Positions 45,226 to 55,036 of a DNA stretch of 64,000 bases are shown here, piece by piece. Each line of letters starts with the position of its first letter. Positions within the stretch are counted from its first letter, which is position 1. A model generated the notes under the pieces. It had not been told where the DNA came from, searched no databases, and saw only the letters and a list, made by a program, of their open reading frames with translations. Origin of the DNA: an uncultured Bacteroidales bacterium (GTDB lineage: Bacteria > Bacteroidota > Bacteroidia > Bacteroidales > UBA932). A program made the translations under genes and the position numbers. Location: NCBI GenBank assembly GCA_944322815.1, contig CALUQB010000006.1, positions 1 to 64,000 on the forward strand, in the 5' to 3' direction.

Positions 45226-47633
45226 AATATCTGGCATGCATGGCTGCGGCATTCGCACTGGTGACGCAGATAGCGGCTGCAGAAGCCGCAGGCGGAGAAC
45301 CATACTCCGTCAGGATGATGAACTCCGAGATGCTCAGGAATCCCGAGGCCACCTGGCTTGACGGACGTCAGGGCAAGCTCAAATGGAACTATACCACAGG
45401 TCTGGAACTGCTTTCGTTTCTGGACGTGGCGGAGCGTTATGACCTCCCCTATGCCGTGGATTATGTGAAAGACTGGGCGGATACCATGGCCGATGAGAAC
45501 GGGAAGGTCGTTACATATAAGAAGGAGAACTACAATGTGGACCATGTATGTCCGGCACGTATCTATTACAGATTGTATTACGATACGGGAAATCAGAAAT
45601 ATCGCCGCGTGCTGCGGAAAATCCGCGAACAGCTCGACACCCATCCGCGTACCTCCGAAGGGGCATTCTGGCACAAGCAGATTTATCCTCACCAGATATG
45701 GCTGGATGGTCTCTATATGGCCCAGCCGTTTTATGCGGAATACACCGCGAAGTTCTCGCCGAAAAAGGAGAGGGATTCCCTTTTCTGTGATATCGCGAAC
45801 CACTTCGATGTGGCTTTCAGACACACTCTCGACCCTGAAACAGGACTTCCGAGACATGCATGGGACGAGTCACGGCAGATGTTCTGGGCCGACACTCTCA
45901 CCGGTCAGTCAGCCCACGCCTGGGGAAGGGCCTGCGGCTGGTATGTCATGGCACTGGCCGAGACCATAGACTATATGCCTGAGAAGCACCCTGCCAGACA
46001 GGATCTCATAGAGAAATTCCGTTATATGATGGAACTTCTTCCGAAGTATGCCGACCCTGAGACCGGAATGTGGTATCAGGTGCTCGACTGTCCGGGCAGG
46101 GAAGGGAACTATCTGGAAGCCACAGCTTCTTCAATGTTCGTCTACTGCTACCTGAAGGGCGTGCGCCAGGGCTGGCTTTCAGACGAATGGCGCGGCTATT
46201 CACGAGACCTTTACTGGAAGTTCATAGACACGTTCGTGAAAGTGAACGGTGACGGCACCATTTCCATAACTTCGTGCTGTTCCGTGGCCGGACTTGGAGG
46301 AAAGGAAATGAGGAGCGGCACTTACGAATATTATCTCAGCGAACCGGTCATCGACAACGACTGCAAAGGCGTAGGTCCGTTCATCTGGGCCTCGCTCGAA
46401 TACGAGGCGGCGAACAATATCGAGTATATCCCTGACGGCAAGGCTGTCAGAGACGGAAAAATTGTCACGGAACAGTCCGTGACACCCGAACCGGCTTTCG
46501 AAGGGGCTGAAGGCGGCGGAAAATATACCCGGGGCGGACGCGGAGGCGAAGTCTATGTCGTGACATCTCTCGAAGATACCGGCGAGGAGGGCACTCTGAG
46601 ACATGCCGTTGAGGCTGAGGGGCCGAGAATCGTCGAATTTGCGGTCGAAGGTGACATCCATCTCAAATCCACGCTCAAAATCGAGAATCCGTACATCACC
46701 ATTTCCGGCGAGACGGCTCCGGGGAAAGGCATCACTCTCAGGGACCATGGGATGTATATAGGGGCTGATGAGGTGATAGTCAGATATATGCGTTTCCGTA
46801 TGGGCTCTGCATCGAAAGACGAGAACGATGCCCTCGGGGCTCGCCATGTGAAGAACCTCATCATCGACCACTGTTCCATGAGCTGGGCTACGGACGAAAA
46901 CGCTTCGTTCTATGCCATCAGCGACGCATCCATACAGTGGTGCATCATCGCCGAGGCCTTGAACAGTTCCATACACCGCAAGGGAGAGCATGGCTACGGC
47001 GGCATCTGGGGAGGACGGAACGTGTCTTTCCACCACAACATCATCGCTGACAACAACAGCCGGAATCCGCGTTTCGACCATCCTGCCATCTACAGCGGCT
47101 CCGACCGTATTTTCTACCGCGGGACTGTCGAATTCGTGAACAACGTCGTCTTCAACTGGGGCATGAAAGCCATCTACGGCGGCGAGGAGGGCTGGTTCAA
47201 CGTCGTATCGAACCTCTTCATCCCGGGCCCTGCGACCAGAAACCTGAACGGGCGCTATCTCGAAGTCTACACTTCCGAGACCACGTCCATGATTCCGGGG
47301 TCCTTTTATATAAAGGACAATATTTACGACACGTCCCGTGTCGATAAGGGAAACTGGAAAGGTGTCCTTCCGGACAATGAGGCTGTCGCCGGCTATGCTG
47401 CCGAATATTCCGGGATATCGGCTGCCTGTCCGTTTTTCATGAAATCTCCTGTGGCTGTGGAACCTGTCATGGATGCATATAAGGCTGTGCTCAAGGATGC
47501 CGGGGCATCGCTCAGCCGTGACGAGACGGACAAGAGGGTGGTGAAGCAGATAAAGACAGGTAAGGTGACTGTTGCCGGTTCCGTCACAGGACTGCCTGGC
47601 ATTATAGATTCAGAAAATGATGTATTACAGTAA
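45222..47633 (+). CDS. Fusion of GH105 unsaturated uronyl hydrolase and PL1 pectate lyase
   Basis: An 803-residue secreted protein (signal peptide through about AAAEAA). The N-terminal (alpha/alpha)6 barrel (about 30-405) is GH105/YteR-like with the catalytic Asp162 in HQIWLDGLYMA and HAWGRACGWY. It should release the 4,5-unsaturated uronate from lyase products. The C-terminal half (about 425-790) is a PL1-type beta-helix (AEGGGKYTRGGRGGEVYVVTSL, IIDHCSMSWATDEN, SRNPRFDHP with the catalytic Arg). Making and trimming unsaturated ends in one chain is unusual. The stop codon lies in the left arm of a palindromic element. Confidence 0.9.
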   Translation: MKYLACMAAAFALVTQIAAAEAAGGEPYSVRMMNSEMLRNPEATWLDGRQGKLKWNYTTGLELLSFLDVAERYDLPYAVDYVKDWADTMADENGKVVTYKKENYNVDHVCPARIYYRLYYDTGNQKYRRVLRKIREQLDTHPRTSEGAFWHKQIYPHQIWLDGLYMAQPFYAEYTAKFSPKKERDSLFCDIANHFDVAFRHTLDPETGLPRHAWDESRQMFWADTLTGQSAHAWGRACGWYVMALAETIDYMPEKHPARQDLIEKFRYMMELLPKYADPETGMWYQVLDCPGREGNYLEATASSMFVYCYLKGVRQGWLSDEWRGYSRDLYWKFIDTFVKVNGDGTISITSCCSVAGLGGKEMRSGTYEYYLSEPVIDNDCKGVGPFIWASLEYEAANNIEYIPDGKAVRDGKIVTEQSVTPEPAFEGAEGGGKYTRGGRGGEVYVVTSLEDTGEEGTLRHAVEAEGPRIVEFAVEGDIHLKSTLKIENPYITISGETAPGKGITLRDHGMYIGADEVIVRYMRFRMGSASKDENDALGARHVKNLIIDHCSMSWATDENASFYAISDASIQWCIIAEALNSSIHRKGEHGYGGIWGGRNVSFHHNIIADNNSRNPRFDHPAIYSGSDRIFYRGTVEFVNNVVFNWGMKAIYGGEEGWFNVVSNLFIPGPATRNLNGRYLEVYTSETTSMIPGSFYIKDNIYDTSRVDKGNWKGVLPDNEAVAGYAAEYSGISAACPFFMKSPVAVEPVMDAYKAVLKDAGASLSRDETDKRVVKQIKTGKVTVAGSVTGLPGIIDSENDVLQ

Positions 47634-47710
47634 GTATTTTCCGATGGTCCTCCCCACATCGTGGGTCCCCTCCCTTTTCGGGAGCCAATGCCATCGGAAA
47701 ATACTTACTG
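47628..47710. repeat. Palindromic element copy 1, predicted three-way junction
   Basis: A perfect 20-bp inverted repeat (47628-47647 with 47691-47710) encloses two small hairpins: CCCAC-ATC-GTGGG at 47653-47665 and CTCCC-TTTTC-GGGAG at 47670-47684. The left arm includes the stop codon of the GH105-PL1 gene. On RNA it would end that transcript in a cloverleaf-like fold. Confidence 0.85.
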
Positions 47711-47758
47711 CAAAATCCTGTATTTATAATGCCATGGGCAAACAGCAAATAAAGTGAG

Positions 47759-47817
47759 TCCGATGGTCCTCCCCACATCGTGGGTCCCCTCCCTTTTCGG
47801 GAGCCAATACCATCGGA
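47759..47817. repeat. Palindromic element copy 2
   Basis: A second copy of the 62-nt core, offset by 119 bases from copy 1, differs at one position (CAATGCC versus CAATACC). The outer stem is shorter, TCCGATGG/CCATCGGA at 47759-47766 and 47810-47817. The same two internal hairpins are conserved. Confidence 0.85.
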
Positions 47818-47841
47818 AAATCGAAATATTTTTTAGTGGAT

Positions 47842-49659
47842 ATGAAGATACGTTTGTTTTTGTCATTGATTATATTGCCGCTGGCGATAGCCTGCGGCCC
47901 TGAAGTGAAACCTGAAATTCCGGTGGAAGTCCTGCCGCCGGCCGGAGTCCGTCTGCTCCAGTCTGACGAAACCAGTCTGACATTCGGCTGGACTGCGGTG
48001 GACGGGGCTGAAAATTATACCGCCAGGCTGGAGAAAGACGGCAAGTATGACCGGCAGAAGCAGGTGACGACCAATACGGTGACATTTACAGGTCTGGAAT
48101 CAGGTGCCGCTTATCAGTTCAAGGTACGGGTGAAGACGGCAGACGGCGACTCGGAATATTCCGATCCGCTTTCCGTTGTACCGGGCCAGTCGGAGCCGGA
48201 TCCCGATATCCCGGATGATGAGCCTGATGTCCCGCTCGAAGGATATGAAAAGTTCCGGATACCGTCATACGAAGAGGATCTTGGCGCATTGGCATTTCCC
48301 GGAGCCGAAGGCGGCGGCATGTATGTCACGGGAGGCCGCGGAGGCAGGGTCATCCATGTCACGAACCTGAATGACAGCGGTACAGGCTCGCTTCGTGCGG
48401 CTGTGGAAGCCAGCGGTGCCAGAACAGTGGTCTTCGATGTCGCCGGCATCATAGAGCTTGAGTCACAGCTCAGGATAAAGAACGGGAATCTCACGATAGC
48501 CGGGCAGACAGCTCCGGGTGACGGTATCTGCATTAAGAACTACGCCACGGTAGTCGAGGCTGACAATGTCATCATCCGTTTCGTCCGTTTCCGTCTGGGA
48601 AACAAGGTGCTCGATACAGATGGCGAAGACTGTATCTGGGGCAGGAGACACAGGGACATCATTCTCGACCATTGTTCCATGGCATGGTCCATCGACGAAT
48701 GTGCATCGTTCTACGGAAACGAGAATTTCACCATGCAGTGGTGTATCCTTACGGAGAGCCTGAAAGATTCGAACCATCCTAAGGGAGAGCATGGCTATGG
48801 CGGAATATGGGGAGGCAAAAACGCATCTTTCCATCACAACATGCTCGCCAACCATGACAGCCGGAATCCTCGTTTCGACCATCCTCAGGTCTATGAAAAT
48901 CCTGACAATCCTGCCCGCCGCGGCCATGTCGATTTCAGGAACAATGTGATTTTCAACTGGGGAAACAACAATACTTACGGAGGTGAAGGCGGCTGGTTCA
49001 ATCTGATCAACAATTACTACAAACAAGGGAAAGATTCACGGGACAGAAAGTATATCTACGATGTGAACGGCATTTATACTTCAAAGGATATTGATTACGG
49101 GTATCCTGAACTGTATGTTTCAGGAAATGTCTATCATGACTATCCCGGCATTACCGCGGACAACCTGACCGGGCTTTACTGGCATGATGACAGTTCGTAT
49201 GAAGTACCTTCTGATGCCGTCATACTTTCGTCTCCTCTTTCTCTGGAAGGCCCGTCCGGACAGGATATTTATACGAGCACGCATTCAGCGTATGATGCGT
49301 TCGAAGCTGTCTGTGACTTCGGAGGAGCGTCCGATGCCCGTGATGCCGTAGACGAGAGGGCCGTCAGCGGAGCGGAATCCGGGACAGGGGCGATCATCGA
49401 TCTGCCGTCTGATGCCGGCGGCTATCCTGAATACACGGCTTCCACCGAAGAAACGGAACTGGTGAAGGATACAGACGGAGACGGCATGCCTGACTGGTTC
49501 GAAACGGAGTTCGGCCTCGATCCGTCAGATGCCGCCGACGGCACTGCAAAGACTCTCGACGGGAAAGGACGATATACAAATCTCGAAATGTATCTCCATT
49601 ATCTCGTCCGTGACATAGTCGCATCACAGGCATCAGGCTCCACTTACATGCAGCTCTGA
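47842..49659 (+). CDS. FN3-PL1 pectate lyase lipoprotein
   Basis: A 605-residue lipoprotein (LPLAIACGPE, Cys near residue 17). A fibronectin type III domain (about 30-125) and a Pro/Asp linker precede a PL1-type beta-helix (about 145-500) with AEGGGMYVTGGRGGRVIHVTNL, ILDHCSMAWSIDEC, EHGYGGIWGG and SRNPRFDHP. The C-terminus carries a calcium-binding DTDGDGMPDWFE motif. It is paralogous to the C-terminal half of the preceding protein. It should cleave de-esterified galacturonan by beta-elimination on the cell surface. The ATG at 47842 is chosen over a GTG two codons upstream. Confidence 0.9.
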   Translation: MKIRLFLSLIILPLAIACGPEVKPEIPVEVLPPAGVRLLQSDETSLTFGWTAVDGAENYTARLEKDGKYDRQKQVTTNTVTFTGLESGAAYQFKVRVKTADGDSEYSDPLSVVPGQSEPDPDIPDDEPDVPLEGYEKFRIPSYEEDLGALAFPGAEGGGMYVTGGRGGRVIHVTNLNDSGTGSLRAAVEASGARTVVFDVAGIIELESQLRIKNGNLTIAGQTAPGDGICIKNYATVVEADNVIIRFVRFRLGNKVLDTDGEDCIWGRRHRDIILDHCSMAWSIDECASFYGNENFTMQWCILTESLKDSNHPKGEHGYGGIWGGKNASFHHNMLANHDSRNPRFDHPQVYENPDNPARRGHVDFRNNVIFNWGNNNTYGGEGGWFNLINNYYKQGKDSRDRKYIYDVNGIYTSKDIDYGYPELYVSGNVYHDYPGITADNLTGLYWHDDSSYEVPSDAVILSSPLSLEGPSGQDIYTSTHSAYDAFEAVCDFGGASDARDAVDERAVSGAESGTGAIIDLPSDAGGYPEYTASTEETELVKDTDGDGMPDWFETEFGLDPSDAADGTAKTLDGKGRYTNLEMYLHYLVRDIVASQASGSTYMQL

Positions 49660-49819
49660 TTGGCAGGAGGGGTGGACTCCCTTACATGCCATTCCATACT
49701 TATCTGTATGGATTTTTACCGATTGTCAAAAAATACATCCAATACGACAATTATTGCCTGCCATATATTACCGCAATAAGTAATTTCGCACATTCGAATA
49801 ACACTAACTAATAAGTTTT

Positions 49820-52800
49820 ATGAATAATCTGACTTCTAAAATTTATCTGTTGATCGTGGGCCTCTTCGTCACTATGACGGTATCAGCCCAGCAGATCACG
49901 GGTGTCGTCAGAGACACGGGAGGCCAGCCGCTCACCGGCGTCTCCGTATTTATAGACGGCACCACTACGGGAGCATCTACCGACATCGATGGTAGATATG
50001 TCATAGACGTGGATAATCCGCAAGGCAAGACCCTGATCTTTTCATTCATCGGAATGAGGACTCAGGAAGTGCGTATAGGCAACAGCCTGGTCTATGACAT
50101 CGTGATGGAAGAAGATGCGAATTTCCTCGAAGAAACCGTGGTCATCGGTTATGCTACCGTGAAGAGAAAGGACCTCATCGGTTCCGTTTCATCCGTGGAC
50201 AGCAAGGCTCTTGCAGCCATGCCTGTAACCACTGTCGGCGAGGCCCTCACAGGAAGGATGGCCGGAGTCCAGGTCACCACCACTGAAGGAGATCCCGATG
50301 CCGAAATCAAGATCCGTGTCCGCGGTTCCGGTTCCATCACACAGGACAGTTCCCCTCTGTATATAGTGGACGGTTTCCCTGTCGAGAGCATTTCCGACAT
50401 TCCTGCTTCCGACATCCAGAGCATCGATGTCCTGAAGGATGCCTTCTCCACGGCCATCTACGGTTCCCGTGGTGCGAACGGTGTAGTTCTCGTCACTACG
50501 AAAGGCGGTACCAGCGGCAAGTTCTCTGTCAGCTACAACGCCTATTGGGGACAGAAATGGATGGCGAACAAGGATGCCATCGAAGTGAACAGCGCGTATG
50601 ACTTCGTGAAAAGCCAGTACGAACTTTCACAGATCAGAGGCAGATATGATGAAGACTACGTCTCATACTTCGGTATTTACGATGACATGGGCCTCTATGA
50701 GAATGTGCAGGGGAATGACTGGATCGGACAGGTGTTCGGAAATACCGGTACGAACTTCAGCCACAACCTTTCGGTATCCGGAAGTACGGACAAGGTAAGG
50801 TGGACTGCCAGCTACTCGCACATCGGTGACAACGCCATCATGACAGGTTCGGACTACAAGAGGGACAACCTGAACTTCAAGGCAAACTACAAGCCTATAA
50901 AGGAACTTGAGTTCGATATCAACGCCAGATACTCCCACACTTCCATCAGGGGATCAGGTTCGAACTCCATGAACGATGCCGGTTCCACTTCAGGAAACGG
51001 CCGTCTCAAACATTCGGTACAGTACACTCCGATTCCTATCGCCGAAGGTGCGGTTTCAGGCTCTGACCTCGAGGAGGACTATGGTGACAATGCTCCGCCT
51101 CTCCAGTCAGTCGCAGACAACGACAATCTCCGCGTCCGCAGGAACTGGACAGTGAACGGTGCTGTGACATGGCATATCATCAAGAACCTGAACTTACGCG
51201 TCGAGGGCGGTCTCGAAGACTACAGCCAGGAAAACAACCGGTTCTACGGCCTGACCACCTATTATGTGGGCAATACTGCCCAATATCAGGACAAGCCTGC
51301 CACCCGCTATACGGATACTTACAGGCAGACTATCCGCAATACCAACACTCTCAGCTACAATTTCGCCGAGGTCTTCGCGGACCAGCGTCACCACCTCGAC
51401 CTGATGCTCGGTCAGGAGTTCATTTTCAAGAAATCCAACGAGCTGACGGCAGTAGTCGAAAACTTCCCTGATTTCTTCGATGCAGAGACTGCGTGGAATT
51501 TCATGTCCACAGGAACAGCCATCTCCACGAACAATTACTACGACCCGAATGACAAGCTTCTTTCATTCTTCGGCCGGGTGAACTACGTGTTCGATGACAG
51601 ATATTCAGTGTCTGCGACAATGCGTGCCGACGGTTCGTCCAAGTTCACCAAAGGCAACCAGTGGGGCTATTTCCCTTCCGCCGCCGCTTCCTGGACTATC
51701 TCCAATGAATCATGGATGCAGGGCGCATCACGCTGGCTTGACAACCTCAAACTCCGTTACAGCTACGGTACTGCAGGTAACAACAACATTCCGGCGGGCA
51801 TGACCATGCTGAATTTCGCATCCTTCTCCACTTCGTGGATTTCCCAGAGCAACACATACTGGGCTCCGGTGACGGACGGAGGCGACACTATCATGCCTAA
51901 CCCGGACCTTTCATGGGAAACGACCCTTTCGCACAACCTCGGTCTTGACTTCTCTTTCTTCAAGGGTCGTCTGAGCGGTTCGTTCGAAGTATATCATAAC
52001 ACTACGAAAGACCTGTTGATCCAGTTCCCTACAGCCGGTTCCGGATATGAGTTCCAGTACAGGAACATGGGTTCAGTAAGGAACAGAGGTTTCGAAGTAT
52101 CATTGAACGCAGTTCTCGTCGAGAAAGACAATTTCGGCCTCACGCTCGGAGCCAACCTTTCCATGAACGAGAATATGGTCACCGATCTCGGCGGTCTGGA
52201 CAAGATCGAATCCGAAACGCAGTGGGCTTCCACGGAAGTCGGTACCGACTATGTAGTCGAAGTGGGTCAGCCGCTTGGTAACATGTACGGCTATGTCTCT
52301 GACGGAATGTATTCGGTAAATGACTTCACTTCCGACGGAAACGGAGGATGGACCCTGAACCCTGGAGTAGCCGATGCTTCCGGAGTCATAGGAGACACTT
52401 ACATGCGTCCTGGAGCGATGAAGCTGAAAGATATCAGCGGTCCTGACGGAGTGCCTGACGGCAAGATCGATGCGAACGACAAGGTCATCATAGGCAACGC
52501 ACAGCCTAAGGGCTTCGGAGGTATCACACTTACCGGTTATCTCTACGGTATCGACTTCTCCGCTAACTTCAACTATGTATTCGGAAACGATATCTACAAT
52601 GCGAACAAGATAGAGTTCACTTCATCCAGAAAGTACAACAACCGTAACTTCATGAAGACTGACGAGCAGAGATGGACCAATATCGACTGGAATACAGGCC
52701 AGCTCATCACAGATCCTGACCAGCTGGCAGAAGTGAATGCGAACGCCACTCTCTGGTCTCCTGCAGTCGGAAACGCAGTATTGAGCGACTGGGCCATCGA

Positions 52801-53050
52801 GGACGGTTCTTTCCTCCGCCTGACTTCCGCTACCATAGGTTACACCCTTCCGTCGCATATCACCATGAAGGCGAAGATATCACGCCTGCGTTTCTATGTG
52901 ACAGGAACGAACCTCTTCTGTCTGACCAAATATTCAGGCTATGACCCTGAAGTCGATACCCGTCGCGCCACTCCTCTGACTCCGGGCGTAGACTATTCAG
53001 CCTACCCTAAGAGCATAGGTTATGTGGTCGGTGTCAACCTTACATTCTAA
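49820..53050 (+). CDS. SusC/RagA-family TonB-dependent outer-membrane transporter
   Basis: A 1076-residue outer-membrane protein: signal peptide (through VSAQ), a carboxypeptidase-D-like N-terminal domain (ITGVVRDTGGQPLTGVSVFIDGTTTGASTD-like, about 24-100), plug domain with IYGSRGANGVVLVTTKGG, and a beta-barrel to the terminal aromatic GVNLTF. It imports oligosaccharides with TonB energy, with the next gene's SusD as lid. Substrate is inferred as pectic oligosaccharides from the enzymes around it. The 160-base leader contains only a weak -7-like TAATTTCG at 49781. Confidence 0.95.
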   Translation: MNNLTSKIYLLIVGLFVTMTVSAQQITGVVRDTGGQPLTGVSVFIDGTTTGASTDIDGRYVIDVDNPQGKTLIFSFIGMRTQEVRIGNSLVYDIVMEEDANFLEETVVIGYATVKRKDLIGSVSSVDSKALAAMPVTTVGEALTGRMAGVQVTTTEGDPDAEIKIRVRGSGSITQDSSPLYIVDGFPVESISDIPASDIQSIDVLKDAFSTAIYGSRGANGVVLVTTKGGTSGKFSVSYNAYWGQKWMANKDAIEVNSAYDFVKSQYELSQIRGRYDEDYVSYFGIYDDMGLYENVQGNDWIGQVFGNTGTNFSHNLSVSGSTDKVRWTASYSHIGDNAIMTGSDYKRDNLNFKANYKPIKELEFDINARYSHTSIRGSGSNSMNDAGSTSGNGRLKHSVQYTPIPIAEGAVSGSDLEEDYGDNAPPLQSVADNDNLRVRRNWTVNGAVTWHIIKNLNLRVEGGLEDYSQENNRFYGLTTYYVGNTAQYQDKPATRYTDTYRQTIRNTNTLSYNFAEVFADQRHHLDLMLGQEFIFKKSNELTAVVENFPDFFDAETAWNFMSTGTAISTNNYYDPNDKLLSFFGRVNYVFDDRYSVSATMRADGSSKFTKGNQWGYFPSAAASWTISNESWMQGASRWLDNLKLRYSYGTAGNNNIPAGMTMLNFASFSTSWISQSNTYWAPVTDGGDTIMPNPDLSWETTLSHNLGLDFSFFKGRLSGSFEVYHNTTKDLLIQFPTAGSGYEFQYRNMGSVRNRGFEVSLNAVLVEKDNFGLTLGANLSMNENMVTDLGGLDKIESETQWASTEVGTDYVVEVGQPLGNMYGYVSDGMYSVNDFTSDGNGGWTLNPGVADASGVIGDTYMRPGAMKLKDISGPDGVPDGKIDANDKVIIGNAQPKGFGGITLTGYLYGIDFSANFNYVFGNDIYNANKIEFTSSRKYNNRNFMKTDEQRWTNIDWNTGQLITDPDQLAEVNANATLWSPAVGNAVLSDWAIEDGSFLRLTSATIGYTLPSHITMKAKISRLRFYVTGTNLFCLTKYSGYDPEVDTRRATPLTPGVDYSAYPKSIGYVVGVNLTF

Positions 53051-53068
53051 TTCCAAAAAGACTGAGTT

Positions 53069-54985
53069 ATGAATATCATAAAAAGAATCATCATCGGAGC
53101 AGGTATTCTGGCCGGACTTTCCCTGGCTTCCTGCGACCTCACGACAGAGTCCCAGTCTACATTCGACGAGACTCAGGTCTTCTCTGATCCGACACTGACC
53201 ACGTATCAGATTTACTCCATATCCCAGTGTTTCGGAGAGACCAACAGCCACCGCGGACGTTATCTTCCGTGGTACGGTTACAATACCGATATAGAATGGT
53301 ATATCTCGAATACCGTTGATGACAAATCGGATATCGTGAAATACGATATGCTGTCTACCAACAGCCAGATGAACCTGGCCAACGGCCCTTATAACGAACT
53401 GTTTTCGGGTATCGAGCGTGCGAACCTTTCCATCGATGGCATCCGTACTTACGGAAATCCTGAAACCCGTCCGGAGATGGCCGCCCTCCTCGGAGAAGCC
53501 CTGGTACTTCGTGCGGTTCTTTATACGGAACTTCTGAAAGGCTTCGGTGAAGTGCCGGCCCGTTTTGCTCCGGTAGACGAAACTACCATATACCTGAACA
53601 AATCCGACAGAGATGTGATTTACAGGCAGTTGCTGGCTGATCTTGAGGAGGCCATAGGTTATCTGAACTACAACACTGCAGCTACTACGGACCGGGTAGG
53701 AAAGGCTTTCGCCCAGGGTATGTATGCCCGTGTGGCCCTGATGGCTTCCGGATATGCCCAGAGACCGGCCGACGGCAAGGTCGGTACAGGAGACCCTGGT
53801 TCCATCAGACGTTCTCTGGATCCGGAACTTTCGAAGAATGTCCTTTATCCCAAGGCTCTTGCTTATCTGAAGGAGTGTATCTCGAATTCAGGACTTTATC
53901 TCATGGACTATGAGGAACTCTGGAAAGGTGTGAACAACATGGACCTCACTGCGGGTAAGGAAGTAATGTGGGTGATCCCGTTCAGCAATTCCCGCGGCCG
54001 CTGGAACTATACTTTCGCTATCCGCAACAATGGCCAGACAGACTGGTCGCCGACTACTTCAAACCGCGGAGGGCAGGCAGGTCCGGTGCCATACGTTTAC
54101 TACTGGTATGATGATGACGATACCCGTCGCGACATCAGTTGCGTGAACTATGAGTGGGAGAACAGGGGAGACGGTACCCTGCCTTATCCTGCAGGCATCG
54201 CGAACTGGTATTTCGGAAAATACCGTTTCGAATGGATGACCACTGCTCCGTACGGTGGAGGAAACGATGATGGCGTAAAACCGGTGTACATGAGGTATGC
54301 CGATGTCCTTCTCATGGCTGCCGAGATGGCCAACAGTTCGGGAGAAGGTGAGGAAGGAAATAATGCCGGGACGCTTGTCAGAGATGAAGCTTTTGCCAAG
54401 GAGTGTCTCCAGACAGTGCTCACAAGGGCATACGGCAGCTCGTCCCGTGCGGAAGAAGTGCTGAAAGGTGTCAGCGGTGAAGAGGCTTTGTTCGAACAAA
54501 TCAAGAAGCAGCGTGCCCTCGAATTTGTCGGAGAATTCCTCCGCAAGGCCGACCTCATCAGGTGGAATTGCCTGAAGAGCTGTATGGACAAGGCTGCAGC
54601 CGAGCTTGTCGCCATGCGTTCAGATGCCACGGGTGCCATTACAGGAAAGAATTATGGTCAGCTCGGTGACTATCTCTGGTATCGTCATACTACTGCCGAC
54701 GGCCTCCCTGCCATCGAAATGTACGGTATCCACCTTGGTGAGAATCAGGCTACCGAGACCTCATGTCCTGCCGAAGGTACAGGCTGGCAGCCTTATCTGA
54801 ATTCTGACGGTGAACCGTCCATGTATATCAGTCCCGAGTCAGCCTTTACGACAGACGCCGGAGGAGACAAGGCATCGCCGGCAGGCTTCTATGATGCAGA
54901 TCCTGATCTCAAACAGTATTGGCCGATTCCAGCCACTACCATCACGAACTCTCAGGGAACTCTCACCAATGATTACGGATATTGA
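53069..54985 (+). CDS. SusD/RagB-family surface glycan-binding lipoprotein
   Basis: A 638-residue lipoprotein (SLASCDLTTES, Cys near residue 23) with SusD TPR-like helices (LVLRAVLYTELLKGFGEVP) and the C-terminal VKPVYMRYADVLLMAAEM and RALEFVGEFLRKADLIRW blocks. It forms the lid of the SusCD complex and captures glycan. It starts 18 bases after susC. Confidence 0.95.
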   Translation: MNIIKRIIIGAGILAGLSLASCDLTTESQSTFDETQVFSDPTLTTYQIYSISQCFGETNSHRGRYLPWYGYNTDIEWYISNTVDDKSDIVKYDMLSTNSQMNLANGPYNELFSGIERANLSIDGIRTYGNPETRPEMAALLGEALVLRAVLYTELLKGFGEVPARFAPVDETTIYLNKSDRDVIYRQLLADLEEAIGYLNYNTAATTDRVGKAFAQGMYARVALMASGYAQRPADGKVGTGDPGSIRRSLDPELSKNVLYPKALAYLKECISNSGLYLMDYEELWKGVNNMDLTAGKEVMWVIPFSNSRGRWNYTFAIRNNGQTDWSPTTSNRGGQAGPVPYVYYWYDDDDTRRDISCVNYEWENRGDGTLPYPAGIANWYFGKYRFEWMTTAPYGGGNDDGVKPVYMRYADVLLMAAEMANSSGEGEEGNNAGTLVRDEAFAKECLQTVLTRAYGSSSRAEEVLKGVSGEEALFEQIKKQRALEFVGEFLRKADLIRWNCLKSCMDKAAAELVAMRSDATGAITGKNYGQLGDYLWYRHTTADGLPAIEMYGIHLGENQATETSCPAEGTGWQPYLNSDGEPSMYISPESAFTTDAGGDKASPAGFYDADPDLKQYWPIPATTITNSQGTLTNDYGY

Positions 54986-55036
54986 TCATTGCCGGAAAGA
55001 CCTTTTTGAAACAATTATTCCAAAAGAAATTATTAT

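Noticed and set aside
43588..45303. 571-codon minus-strand open frame opposite the HTCS gene
   Set aside because: It lies wholly antisense to strong HisKA, HATPase, receiver and HTH motifs and has no recognisable domain; a by-product of codon bias.
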